A stretch of DNA of 64,000 nt from assembly GCA_028023455.1 (NCBI GenBank), contig JAQFVV010006427.1, positions 62,001-126,000 of the forward strand, written 5' to 3'. The DNA comes from Epiperipatus broadwayi (Eukaryota > Onychophora > Udeonychophora > Euonychophora > Peripatidae). Numbering within the stretch: the stretch's first letter is position 1; each line of letters begins with the position of its first letter. Under the pieces are notes generated by a model. That model saw only the letters and a program-made list of their open reading frames with translations. It was not told the origin of the DNA and ran no database searches. A program made the position numbers and the translations under genes. Of the stretch, positions 37,248-49,414 are shown in pieces.

Positions 37248-38726
37248 TGAATGATGGTAATCCATGCAATATTCCATAAACAGAGTAACAAATCATGTGA
37301 TAAAATTTATTTACAAGTCTACTTATTACTTAATGCATAATTTATTTTCTTTATTAAAGTTAACAAATCATGTAATAATAATTTATTTACAAAGTATAAT
37401 CATTAATCAATATGCAATTTATTTCTTTAACAAAGTCCTTTATTATACATCATAGTATCAATATATTCATAGATAATAAAATACATTCACCATTCCTTTA
37501 ACTTCAAATAAAAATATAATTCTATGCATGTTTAAATTCATAAATATAATATTTCTTTGACTCACATGTTTCCTAGTGCTTACACATAAATATATCCTAT
37601 ATAGGATAGACATTATGCTATTTTTATTACAATAATCATAAGGAATAATCTTCTTTAGATCCTAATCCTAAACATAACTGCTAATATAATAATGAATATA
37701 AAGGGATAGCCTTTTTGGTCCTAACTCTAACTGAATAAAGCTTCTATACAATAATTATAAAGAGTGGCTTTTTGGTCCTAAAAGTAATTTAATACAACTA
37801 CAAATTTTTACAGGGATGACTCATTTTAAGATGATCCCTAACTCATCAAGCTAATAGGAATGTATTTTTAATATGGATGTAAACATATGTAAATTATTTA
37901 ACGTTGAACAAACAACTATGCATATATAAATCCATCTACATAAAATCCAATTTCAGTAATACAATATAAGTTTAACTATGAACGAATGAGACTAAAGGGA
38001 ATAATTACATCATTAGGTATGGTTTATTTGAGACTTAATTGATATGTTTGCATTACATTTACATGATTATAATTATTGCTTCATCTTTTTCCCTTATTAA
38101 TAACTTATATAAAATTCATAACCTTGGTGTATATATGTGATATATAATAATTTTTTTTAAAAATTAACAGGTAACAAGTAAGGATAAACTATTACAAATT
38201 CATTTCTTTTTCTTTAATTGGCAGTTTAATTTTAAAATAATACCCAGATAATAAGCATTATTTACAAATCCAAATTATTTAAAATAAAGTGCAAATCATT
38301 CTTTAAATATAAGACTTACCCACAACAAAATAATTATTTCTTTCTGACAAATATTAAAAGTTCATTGAAGGTGATAATATAGCCTTGTAATTTCTAGCTA
38401 TCTTTTAAATAAGGCTATTAATTCATTTCAGTCTGAATTATTCAAAATATTATCCAAAAGTGTTCCAGATTAGATCTAGCTAACTGTTAGTAGTGTCCTT
38501 CCTTTTTATTCACAAAACATAAGTGGATGTCCTTAGGGATTTGAATGAAGTAGCATTCTAATGTGATCAAAAAAAAAGAATAACTTTTTTTTAAATATCA
38601 AAACTTAGTTTCTTTCTTGAACTTCATTTTAGTTCTTTTGTTTAAAACAAATTTGCATATTATTTTACTTAGAAGACAAAAAAAATCTTTTTTTAAATTG
38701 AAATGAATAATTCATTATTCATTTCA
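37248..38726 (-). repeat. 3' LTR of antisense element C
   Basis: This 1.48 kb sequence is repeated directly at 40950-41598 plus 48891-49414 plus 50303-50568, where the second copy is split by insertions. The edge at 38699-38726 is a hairpin (TGAAATGAATAA/TTATTCATTTCA), the same kind of LTR start as in elements A and B. The gag relic and primer site show the element reads on the minus strand. Confidence 0.8.
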
Positions 38727-38989
38727 AAATTTGAACTTAAAGACAAAACAGTTTAATATTGCATTTTATCTGGAGATTTTTTTTTGAGGTGACTGGAAAA
38801 CAGGTCTATTACTTATTAGAAAGCTTATCATGATTCTTTTTATAGGTATTGTATGATAGGTATTTTTTCTGCTTAGGTTGATTAAAATTAAGAGCACAAG
38901 TACTTGTATGTTGTGACTCAAAACGGTTTTTTTTTACTTGGATGAGGCATTTTTAGGTCTAATAAATCTGACATTCTTTCTATAGATAA

Positions 38990-40821
38990 CTAATTCTTAC
39001 CCAACATGATGTGCTGGATATTGACTGGTAAATTGTGTCTTATAATACAAATAATGCAGCTTTTGATAAATGAAAAGCTGTAAGGAATCTTAATTTTGCC
39101 ACCTGCCTTAAAAAAAATTAAGGTAGACTTTCTCACATGGTTGGCTTGTATGACCTTGAGATACCTGTTGTAGCACATTTCCTGTTGTTCCTCACTCCAA
39201 AATTCTAGTACAATTGCTTCACCAGTCTTTGACTGTACCACTTAAATACTTTGTAGCAGTGATGATTTTTTCTTTATCTATTAGAGTATGGAATGTAAAT
39301 AATTCATTAAGTTTATTTAAATAATCAAGTGGATTTTGACAACTCTTTAAGAGTCTTTATTCTTACCAGGTTGGAAATGTAACTATACATTTTAAGAATA
39401 TCATTTGTTTGGTTAATATCTATTTGATGGTCAGCGATATAAAGTTATTTTAGTTCATGTTTATTTGAAATGATATTATTATTAAAGGAAATATCTATCT
39501 GTACAACCATATCTGGTTTCTTTCTTGATGTGATGATGTGATGTGATGTACTGTAGTTTCTCCTTAAATGAAGTCAAGAATCTCTCAGCAATTATACCCA
39601 ACATTAGCTACTTTATTTTACATTCCCCAGTCTAAATTTTCCCATATTTTGCTCCATCCCATTTCCACAACATAATATATAGAAAATGCTGACATCTGCT
39701 CTTCTATTTTTTTGATTCTGTTTAGAAAATTTCACATCATGTCAACTTTAAATTTTATGATTTGTGTATCTAAGTTGTCTTGCATTATTTGATTATGTAA
39801 TTTTTATGTAGTGTCCACTTCCATCTTTTGTTGATTTACACAAAGGAGCATCATTTGCTCTGCTTGTGTATTTGAATTTCTTGAGATTTGTTCATCTCAG
39901 TTTTGCACTCCTGGAGTTTTGGTGCTATAATGTACTGACTTTCTTCTAGTTGTTTATCTGTTTCAAGTTTAATTTTTTTAAATTTTGTTTACTGTTTCTT
40001 TTATTTCATCTTTTGCATAAACATGGTTTTCTTTTATAGTTTATATTTTGCTCAATCTGTTTATTTGTTTTATAGTGATTTTTCTCATGATTTTGGTTTA
40101 ACATGTCTACTTTCAATTCCATTTGTTTTTGGTTAAGTTCAAACATTTCATCTGCTTTTCATTATGTTCCATATGTTTTTGATTATCTTCCACAGTTTGG
40201 TTCATTTGCTTTTGATTATGCTCTATTTGTTTTGGTTAATTTTTTGATTATTTTCTATAGTTGGGTTCATTTGCTTTTGATTATATTCTATTTGCTTTTC
40301 ATTATCTATTTGATTTGTGACTGTAGTTTCATTTATTTGCTCCATTTGTTTTTATTTATGCTTCATTTGACTTTGATTATGCTCCATTAATTTCAATTCT
40401 ATTTGTCTAAATAATGTTTTAATCATCAACATCATGTCTAATTGTGATGATATTGCAGTATTCTCATGCATTTTTATTTTTTATTAATGTCTTCATGCTT
40501 TATTTGATTGCATAAATCATTATCTGGATGGACAGTGTTCATTTCCAAAGTTTCTAATCTATCATCTTTACAACTAGTTTCAGAAATATTTGCTTCCCTT
40601 ATTTCCTGCTGCTCTTCATTCTTTTTACTTTCATTCTCCATTTTAATAATCCTCAAAATTTTTGAATGCAATAAATTTACATGTAATACAATTATAACTG
40701 GATTTACCATGATCACTGCTAGATCATCCCCTGGATTATTCTGGAACCCAACATTCACTTGAACATCTTCTTCATGGCATGGCTTGCTTTGTACTTTCTT
40801 TTTATTTTTTTTTTGTTTCAC
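38990..40821 (-). pseudogene. decayed gag of element C
   Basis: The N-terminal part (40821-40474, 115 codons) is charged, starts with a Lys-rich run and carries an acidic Glu/Asn-rich tract. It is followed by a Gln/Asn/Lys coiled-coil section with repeats of about 45 bases (NQKQM and EHNQ themes, 40130-40400). Downstream frames include LDYLNKLNELFTFHTLIDKE and ITATKYLSGTVKDW (about 39230-39330), matching the ...A...L.G.A..W signature of retrotransposon gag. The last piece (39241-38990) contains FWSEEQQEMCYNRYLKVIQ. Several stops and shifts interrupt it. The layout parallels gag of element B. No zinc knuckle was seen. Confidence 0.65.
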
Positions 40822-40913
40822 AATATAATTATCATATAGGGAAAAAATGTCTAGTCAATCATATCGTTCATTTACCTTAGGCAAATGGGTGTGTATAACA
40901 GTGAAAAATCAAA

Positions 40914-40934
40914 GCTCTCACCCTGGGTGGACCA
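40914..40934 (-). promoter_or_regulatory. tentative primer-binding site of element C
   Basis: On the minus strand TGGTCCACCCAGGGTGAGA starts 15 bases after the LTR edge. It shares TGG, CCCA and GTG blocks with the Lys site, but with more differences than in E1 or B. Confidence 0.4.
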
Positions 40935-40949
40935 AAAATTTGCAAATAG

Positions 40950-41598
40950 TGAATGATGGTTGACTAGCCAATTTTACATAAATAAAGTAACAAATCATGT
41001 GATAATAATTTATTTACAAGTATACTTACTAATTAATGTACAATTTATTTTCTTTAATAAAGTTAACAAATCATGTAACAATAATTTATTTGAAAAGTAT
41101 AATAATTAATGGATATGCAACTTATTTCTTTAACAAAGTCCTTTAATCTTTACATATCATACTATCAATATATTTATGGATAATATAACACATTCCCATA
41201 CCATTAGTACTCACTTCAATAAAGTTAAATATAATTCTACATATGTATAAATTTATAAATATACCATTTCTTTAACTCGTATGTCTCCTAGTACTTACAC
41301 TTAAATATGTTCTATATGGAATAGACATAACACTATCTTTCTTACAACAATCATAATAAATAGTCTTTTTAGATATTATTTTTAAACATAAACACTTATA
41401 TAATAATAACTATAAAGAGATGGCCCTTTGGTCCTAAGTCTTACTGAGAAGACCTATACAGTAATCATAAGGAGTGGTCTTTTGATCCTAAATTTAATTT
41501 AATACAACTACAATTTATACAGGGATGACTAAATTTTATTAATCCCTAACTCATCTAACCCAATAAAAATATATTCTCCCATATGGATGTGAATATAT
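40950..41598 (-). repeat. 5' LTR of element C, segment 1
   Basis: Matches 37248-37879 base for base with scattered changes. It stops at 41598, exactly where element B begins, and resumes at 48891. Confidence 0.8.
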
Positions 41599-43279
41599 TG
41601 TGCCAAGGCCAATTTGGCACATGTATATAAAATAATTTTGCCTAAAAAAATTATTAAAATAAAATAAAAAATCTTTCGTAAAAGAGTTTGAAATAAAAGA
41701 TTAAAAGTGGGAAGGGGGTTTTCTTAAAGTCAAACTAAAAGTGTTATAAAAGAAAGTAAAGTTTTTCTAAATTAGTATTCATAAAAATAAGTAATTTAAA
41801 ATTAATATATATATATATAAATCTCTTTTCATTCAAGCTTATTATAATAAATTATATATGTGCATGCGAGAGTAAATAAATGTATGCATGTTAAAATAAT
41901 ATTAAAATATATATATATATGTAAATGAAAGTTAAAAAAGAAATTATATTTGGAAAACACAGCGATGGCTATTAAGTTAAATAAAGATTTAAAAAAACCA
42001 CACCAGCGGTGGGCTACTAATTAAAGATATAAAAACAATACGTTTATGAAAGCTACTACTAATTAAACAATCGTCAAAAACACGTTGTCATAGGATTAAT
42101 TACTAATGGAATTTCGACAACACCTATTGCACCTTTGCCGGAGGATATTAAAATGAAAACAATTCGGATACATAAATAGCCTGATTTTTTTATCAGTTTT
42201 CAGTTTTTTCAGTCTAGTTTTCAGTGACAGTCTTGTTTCAGTTGAGATAATAGTGCATTTCTATTATGTATTTAGAAACAAAAATGCAGTGTTGAGCAGC
42301 TTTTGGAAATATATGCTCGTGCTTCAGCCCTTTTTAGTCCAACAGGATCATCAAAACCTGCCTGTGAAATAATGCCTGCATAACAACTCAGAAATCCTCT
42401 GTCAAATGTTCAACTGTCCTCAAGAATAAAGCCAATGGATTCACATAAAATCTCTTCAAGAAATGTCCAAATCTAACCGGTTAGATATAATCCATCAGAA
42501 GCATCAGAAGCAGCCAACAATAAGCAATATCCACATTCTAAAAATCCTAGGTAAACATTTATTTATTATCATTTATACATAGTAACCACCGCTGTAATTC
42601 GTCAATCCTACCGAGTAAAGTAATTTGAACTCTTAAGCATGCATAAAATGAACTATTGATATGCGTGTGTGTGTATGTGAAATAATTTAACGATGTCACA
42701 TATTATTTATGCTTTTCACTAGATATATGTTATAATGTGTTACTTTAAAAATGTGCATGTATTAAATCAGATTTATAAAGATGTTTAAATTTAGTCAATT
42801 AATGTTTGGTAATAAATTATCTTTAAACTTAATTAATGTTAATTAAAATAAAATGTCTTCAAACTTAAACTTTATTTGTCGGTCAATTCTTTTTACCAAC
42901 CTTTTTATTAATTCTTTCCACCACTAATTTTATATAATTTTGTTATTGAATTAAAATTAGACTGAGCTAGTTTTAGGGAATGTTTCGAGCACTGGATTAT
43001 GAGCCTACTGCCCGAATACATTAGTCATTAGACTAGCTGGTGCCCCGGGGTTTACCCCGAAACAAATAAAGTATTTGGATAGTAGGGGTTTGAATCTAGC
43101 AGCCGAGATGGGCCATTGTTGATAGTTAAAGCTATCAATAAGATCTCCCATTTTGCTCGAATGTGCCAGTTCGTCCACATAACATTTATAAGATTATAAA
43201 TGTACTAGGAAGGAGTTTGAAACCGGCCAAAACTTATATATACGTATAAGTAAGTGGTTTCAGTGGTTCGACCAGTATA
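41599..43279 (+). repeat. left (5') LTR of element B
   Basis: 1.68 kb, repeated directly at 47248-48890 with about 96-97% identity by eye. It begins with a hairpin (TGTGCCAA/TTGGCACA, 41599-41621). It holds a TATA-like ATAAATA near 42172, a stretch that is open apart from two stops (about 42283-42550) ending at donor CCTAG|GTAAAC, and a tRNA-like GC-richer patch (42965-43140) with a B-box-like GGTTTGAATCT and a TTGATAG/CTATCAA stem. It contains about 30 bases near 43170 that the right LTR lacks. The last bases, GTATA, correspond to GTACA in the right LTR. Confidence 0.85.
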
Positions 43280-43283
43280 TAAA

Positions 43284-43305
43284 TGGCTTTCCCAATGTTT
43301 GGGGC
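43284..43305 (+). promoter_or_regulatory. primer-binding site (tRNA-Lys-like) of element B
   Basis: TGGC, CCCAA and TGGGGC blocks occur in the order of the Lys1,2 site, with two small insertions. It lies just after the LTR end. Confidence 0.6.
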
Positions 43306-43701
43306 TGGATCTAAGAAACAATAGTAAGTAAATACTTTGTTTCTTGTTTAAAAAAAAATTTTCTATACAAAAGCTAAATTATGTATGTTAAAGCATTTTA
43401 ATTTTTTAAAAAAAAAAAAGAATTGACCGAAAACTTTGTTTTCTTTAAATGAAAAGAGATTTGTGCTATTTACATTGGTTAAAATAAATCATTATGTTAA
43501 ATCAGAGACAGTTGGATGTTTGGGCAGAGTTAAAGCATTAAGATCGGGTGGAGAAAAATGGACAAAGGAGGGGCGGAGTCAGCGTGTATTTCCAGTTTAG
43601 TAAGAAATAAATAAAATAGAAATTAGTAAACTTATGAGCGTGAATAAAATATAATATTAAAGAAAAATAATATAAAAAAAGTAAAGTTTAAAAGTATAAA
43701 T

Positions 43702-45078
43702 ATGACAAGAAATAAACCTAGAATGGAGACTCAAGGTAAAAAAATAGACAATGTTCCCAGCGAGGAACAAAATAAAACCGAAACTAGTGAAATAGAAAAG
43801 GTCCCCAGTGAAAAAAAAATGGAAACTCAAGCGAAAGAAGTAGAGAATGCTTCTAGTGAGGAACAAAAAGATAAAAATGAAAAAGAGGTTGAGCAAAAAG
43901 AAGAGAAAAGAGAAATCATAGCTTTACTAACCAGCATGTTTGAAAAACAAAAAGAAACAGCCGAAGAGCTTAAAAAACAAAATAATGAAATGAAGAGTAA
44001 ATTGGAAGGGCAAGCTGAAATGCTTGAAAAGTTAAAGGACCAGATCGAAATGGGCCAGAATAAAATAAAAGAAGAAATTAGGGAAGAAATAGAAGAGATT
44101 AAAACACAAGTAGAAAATCAAATAGAGACTGCTTACCAAGTAATTGAAAAAAATAAGATAGAAGATAGAAAAGTAATTGAAGAGATAAAAGTCGGAATGA
44201 TGGATTTAGCTTGGAAAGTAAATCAAAAGAATAGTAAAAGTAGTTCGCAAACGGAAATAAAACAGTGTGACCACTTGAGTGCAAACACGCACATTATCAA
44301 CAATTCGGCAATTGTGAACCAGTTTTTGAAAATACGGATATTTTCTGGCCATCAAGGTGAAGCTCCTATGGAGCATTTAAATAGTTTGGAGCACTATTTC
44401 ACTCTGAATCAATGTAGTAAAGAGGCTATGATCGTAATAGCTTGTAGCCATTTACAAGGGGGGTCTCAATCTTGGTGGGACTCTTTATATAAAAAACCCA
44501 TCACTTTTGCCAAATATAAAATTGCTGTTTTAGCTAGTTATTGGAATGAAGATTATCAGAAAAATCTTCATCACCAGATCTCACAAGATAAATGGTGACC
44601 TGGTGAACCGTTTGTTTCTTTTTTTAGAAGGCAAGTGGTGAAATTACGCTCTTTAACAGCAGACCCACTATCTGAACAACAAATTGTCAGGATAGTCTGC
44701 CATAGTTTTTCTCATAATGTCGAGCAAATGCTCATAGGAACTGAAATGAAAACAGTGGAACAAATGGCAGAATTGTTGAGCGCTTTCGACAGAGCTAGAC
44801 CAACTTTTGACATGAGAGATAGGGGCTTCAAACCCCAACTTAGATAGCTGGCTGTAAATGCCATAAGATATAGACATAGGTCGAATTTGAGGAATCCCTG
44901 GAGGAGACAATATTCTAATAGTCCCGAGAGAACAAAAATCTTTCGAAGAACCGACAGCGATCCTAACATCTCTCATACTAGATTTAAGGAAAGGCCCAGG
45001 AGTGATTCACAATCCCCCAGCATGAGTGGCTATATGCAGAAAAAAATATATAATAAAGAACCGCCAGACAAAAATTAA
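43702..45078 (+). pseudogene. gag of element B with two in-frame stops
   Basis: One frame runs from the ATG at 43702 to the TAA at 45076-45078 (459 codons including the stop), broken only by TGA at 44596 and TAG at 44845. Residues 1-75 are Glu/Lys-rich with imperfect METQ...SEEQ repeats. Residues 75-180 form a long predicted coiled coil. About residues 215-380 carry the retrotransposon gag (capsid-like) pattern: FSGHQGEAPMEHLNSLEHYF, then SHLQGGSQSWWDSLY, FAKYKIAVLASYW and a C-terminal SEQQIVRIVCHSF segment. The tail is Arg/Ser-rich and basic. There is no CCHC zinc knuckle and no protease, RT or integrase downstream. The stops may be recent damage; the rest of the frame is clean. Confidence 0.82.
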
Positions 45079-46012
45079 AAATATGTAATCTGACGGATTT
45101 GCCAGTTTGACCTAGTATATAACGACCATGGACTCGGAATAATGGAAAATGTTTAACAAAGTTTAATGAAATAAATGTAAAAATGAGTATCAAGTTAGGT
45201 TGAATAATTAAAAATGATTAAAGTTAGTCTTAGTAAAATAAAATAACAATCTTAGAGGTTTTTAAAATGTCAAAGCAACAATAAAACAACTTATGTTAAA
45301 AACCCTCGATTATGTCTTATCGATTATGGTAAATCCCAGCTCATAAGTCTAGAACATAATGGAGTGTGATGCAAACAAAATAAATGTGTAAATCAAAATA
45401 GACAAGCAAAATGAAAATGTTACTTTTTAAAAAAAAAAAAAAAAAGGGAGAGTAAAAATAACGCTTTAAAAATAAAAATGAAATAAATAAGTGTATAATG
45501 AAAGTATTAATGAAAATAAAACATTATCAAATAAAATTTTAAAAAAAAGTGTATTAAATTAGGATTGAGGTGTGTGCGAGTATTTGGGCAAAGAAATTAA
45601 AAGTTGGTTTAAATCAGCACAAAATCTATCTGTGTGTTTGAATTGCCTTATACTTTGCTGCCTACTTCTCTTAACATTACATTTATTACCTAATGATGAA
45701 AATAAAAACTAAAAATGCACTCTAGAAAAATAAGAATTTGAAGTGGTCAATACTTAGGAAAAGTGATCAACGCACATATTAATTAAGAAAAATGTTCGTA
45801 AATAAATAAGTAGGTCAAATAGTTAAAATAAAAGTTGAGTAAATAATGAATTGTAATAAAGTAAAATAGTTTTTCTGAATACATGCACATAGATAAAAAA
45901 GTTGAGTAAGGGTTGAAAATAATATTCGAGATTAGATTAATATAAATAAATATGAAAACTGATGTCTGTGGTAGTTTAGAATAATATTGTGAAATTAGAT
46001 TAATACAAATGT
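45079..46012 (+). other. element B, non-coding DNA after gag
   Basis: Where pol would be expected there is only AT-rich DNA with stops in all frames and an A-run at 45429-45446. No RT or integrase motif is readable. Confidence 0.65.
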
Positions 46013-46741
46013 TAAGATAATGTTCATATGAATTTAAAAATAATGTAAGATTAGTAATAAAAATATAAAGTCAATCTAAGGTGTATTAAGAGTGTGTAAG
46101 TATACATGTGTATATACGCGCACATACACTGGTAATATTCGGTAAATACGATACCTCATGATGCGTATCTTAAATGTATTTATCCAGATATCCTTTTAGG
46201 TTATTTTCTTGGCACTGCTGCACCTCATGATGTGTGCAAAAAGGGATTTATTTATTATAGATTCCCTGTAAGCAAGTCCAGTAATAACTCAATATCTAGA
46301 ATATTAGTAGGTGTAGAATTATGCTGCACGTATACACATGTGTAGGAATTTATCTATAGCAAAAGGGAATGAGGGTAAGATATTGTTCATGTGAATTTAA
46401 AAATAAGGTTGTAAGATTAATAATAAAGAAATAAAAGTCAGTCTAAGGTGTATTACGAGTGTGCAAGTATACATGTATATATATGCGCACATACACTGGT
46501 AATATTCGGTAAATACGATACCTCATGATGCGTATCTTAAATGTATTTACCCAGATATCCTTTTAGGTTATTTTCTTGGCACTGCTGCACCTCATGATGC
46601 ATGCAAAAAGGGATTTATTTATTATAGATTCCCTGTAGGCAAGTCCAGTAATAACTCGATACCTAGAATATTAGTAGGTGTAGAATTATGCTGCACGTAT
46701 ACACATGTGTAGGAATTATCTAGAGCAAAAGGGAATGAGGG
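46013..46741 (+). repeat. two tandem copies of a 363-bp module in element B
   Basis: Copy 1 about 46013-46375, copy 2 about 46376-46741, more than 90% identical. The module shares an ordered series of blocks with the LTR of element A: ATTCGGTAAATA, ATGTATTTAT then GATRTC, TTAGTAG(A/G)TGTAG, and AAGGGAAT near its end (compare 22735-23215 and 25393-25870). Confidence 0.8.
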
Positions 46742-46757
46742 TAGTATAGAAATAAAT

Positions 46758-46952
46758 TTAGTTAAAGATACATTTAAAGCTGCTGACTGGATAAATTTTA
46801 GTACCCGTAACGGACTTATCAGGGATCATTCCTCTTTCCAAAGCGTAAGTCATAAATGGACAGTTGAAAATTCCTGCCATTTTGCAGCAACCCTTTTTTT
46901 TTCCAAGTCCGATCAAGAGAATCGGCAAATGAAGTTTCGATTTTATACACAT
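46758..46952 (-). pseudogene. antisense frame with discoidin-like (F5/8 type C) start motif
   Basis: A 64-codon minus-strand frame in the 3' non-coding part of element B contains NCPFMTYALERGMIPDKSVT. This resembles the opening of discoidin domains, where a Cys precedes L.(S/G).G.IPD..I(T/S). The stretch that follows (PVSSFKCIFN) sits where ARLN would be expected, then a stop. The plus strand is also open here (46713-46957), so chance or another origin is possible. It may be a fragment of a host exon captured in antisense. Confidence 0.3.
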
Positions 46953-47228
46953 GTATAAGTCAGCAAATCTGCTTCTGTGTCATTTCCAAAAGATCCCTGT
47001 GCCACAAAATTAGTTTGTCCCAGTGGTCATTATCCATGATTTAGATCATTGTGAGCAATGTATTCGACATAGATAGAATGAAAGGATAGTCAAGACAGAT
47101 TGCCCTTTTGTATATTAAGTAAAAGATATTGAAAAGCTAACTTAAAAAAATAATAAATTAATAAATCTTTAGAGTCAAGAATTAAAATTGCAAAAGATAA
47201 AATGGTCAAAAATGACACATTTTACTCT

Positions 47229-47242
47229 AAAATGGAGGGGGG
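47229..47242 (+). promoter_or_regulatory. polypurine tract of element B
   Basis: AAAATGGAGGGGGG, then TGTAA and the LTR start TGTGCC at 47248. This is the plus-strand priming site, in the position and form usual for metazoan Ty3/Gypsy elements. Confidence 0.88.
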
Positions 47243-47247
47243 TGTAA

Positions 47248-48890
47248 TGTGCCAAGGCCAATTTGGCACATGTATATAAAATAATTTTGTCTAAAAAAAT
47301 TATTAAAATAAAAAAAAAAAATCTTTCGTAAAAGAGTTTGAAATAAAAGATTAAAAGTGGGAAGGGGGTTTTCTTAAAGTCAAACTAAAAGTGTTATAAA
47401 AGAAAGTAAAGTTTTTCTAAATTAGTATTCGTAAAAATAAGTAATTTAAAATTTAAAAAAATATATATAAATCTCTTTTCATTCAAGCTTATTATAATAA
47501 ATTATATATGTGCATGCGAGTGTAAATAAATGTATGCATGTTAAAATAATATTAATATATATATATATATGTAAATGAAAGTTTAAAAAAAAATTATATT
47601 TGGAAAACACAGTGATGGCTATTAAGTTAAATAAAGATTTAAAAAAAGCACACCAGCGGTGGGCTACTAATTAAAGATATAAAAACAATACATTTATGAA
47701 AGCTACTACTAATTAAACAATCATCAAAAACACATTGTCATAGAATTAATTACTAATGGAATTTTGACAACACCTATTGCACCTTTGCCGGAGGATATTA
47801 AAATGAAAACAATTCGGATACATAAATAGCCCAATTTTTTTATCAGTTTTCAGTTTTTTCAGTCTAGTTTGCAGTGACAGTCTTGTGTTCAGTTGAGATA
47901 ATAGTGCATTTCTATTATGTATTTAGAAACAAAAATGCAGTGTTGAGCAGCTTTTGGAAATATATGCTCATGCTTCAGCCCTTTTTAGTCCAACAAGATC
48001 ATCAAAACCTGCCTGTGAAATAATGTCTGCATAACAACTCAGAAATCCTCCATCAAACGTTCAACTGTCCTCAAGAATAAAGCCAATGGATTCGCATAAA
48101 ATCTCTTCAAGAAATGTCCAAATCTAACCGGTTAGATATAATCCATCAGAAGCAGCAGAAGCAGCCAACAACAAGCAATATCCACATTCCAAAAATCCTA
48201 GGTAAACATTTATTTATTATCATTTATACGTAGTAGCCACCGCTGTAATTCGTCAATCCTACCGAGTAAAGTAATTTGAACTCTTAAGCATGCATAAAAT
48301 GAACTATTGATATGTGTGTGTGTATGTGAGATAATTTAACGATGACACATATTATTTATGCTATAATGTTATAATGTGTTACTTTAAAAATGTGCATGTG
48401 TTAAATCAGTTTTATAAAGATGTTTAAATTTAGTCAATTAATATTTGGTAATAAATTATCTTTAAACTTAATTAATGTTAATTAAAATAAAATGTCTTCA
48501 AACTTAAACTTTATTTGTCGGTCAATTCTTTTTACCAACCTTTTTATTAATTCTTTCCACCACTAATTTTATATAATTTTGTTATTGAATTAAAATTAGA
48601 CTGAGCTAGTTTTAGGGAATGTTTCGAGCACTGGATTATGAGCCTACTGCCCGAATACGTTAGTCATTAGACTAGCTGGAGCCCCAGGGTTTACCCTGAA
48701 ACAAATAAAGTATTTGGATAGTAGGGGTTTGAATCTAGCAGATGAGATGGGCCATTGTTGATAGTTAAAGATATCAATAAGATCTCCCATTTTGCTCTAA
48801 CATGCCGGTTCATACTAGGAAGGAGTTTGAAACCGGCCAAAACTTATATATACCTATAAGTAAGTGGTTTCAGTGGTTCGACCCGGTACA
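47248..48890 (+). repeat. right (3') LTR of element B
   Basis: 1643 bp, starting with the hairpin TGTGCCAA/TTGGCACA and ending CCCGGTACA. The 4 bases before the left LTR (ATAT) and after this one (AGAT) are compatible with a target duplication with one change. The flanking sequence rejoins element C exactly. The donor CCTAG|GTAAAC is at 48201/48202. Confidence 0.87.
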
Positions 48891-49414
48891 AGATGTAAAC
48901 TATTAAACACTGAACTAACAACTGCTCATATATAAATTTATTTACATAAAATACAATTTCAGTAATTAAATAAGTTTAACTACAAATGACTAATGGAAAT
49001 AATTATATCATTAACTATGGTTATTTGAGATTTAGGCAATTTATATGTGTGCATTGCATCTACATGATTATCATTATTTCTTTACTTTTTCTTATTATTA
49101 ATAACTTATATAAAATTCATAAACTAGTGTATGTATGTGACAAATAACAGTTATTTTTTAAATAAATAATTTTAACAAATAAAGACAAATTATTGCAAAT
49201 TATTTTTTTTTTTTTTTTTAGTTGACAGTTTCCTTTTAAAATAATACCCAAATAATAAATCTTAAGATTCACTCAAAACAAAATAATTATCATTTATTTA
49301 TTTTTGACAATTATTAACAGTTCATTTAGGATAATAATATAGCCTTGTAATTTCTAGCAGTCTTTTAAATAGGCTTATTTCTTCATTTCAGCCAGAGTTA
49401 TTCAAAATATTATT
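48891..49414 (-). repeat. 5' LTR of element C, segment 2
   Basis: Continues the LTR of C after the element B insertion (compare 37880-38450). It is interrupted again at 49414 by the 345-nt-unit element. Confidence 0.78.

Larger units (their letters stand above)
38727..40949 (-). mobile_element. internal region of element C (gag only)
   Basis: 2.2 kb between the two LTRs. It has room for gag remnants only. Nothing resembling protease, RT, RNase H or integrase was found on the minus strand. A likely primer site lies next to the upper LTR edge (40914-40934). Confidence 0.65.

Noticed and set aside
40103-40390. Plus-strand 95-codon hydrophobic frame
   Set aside because: It is the complement of the Gln/Asn/Lys-rich repeat of the antisense gag; the hydrophobic residues follow from that.
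43657-45193. Minus-strand frames of 60-100 codons opposite gag of element B
   Set aside because: They are shadows of the clean plus-strand gag frame and of its biased codon composition; no motif of their own.
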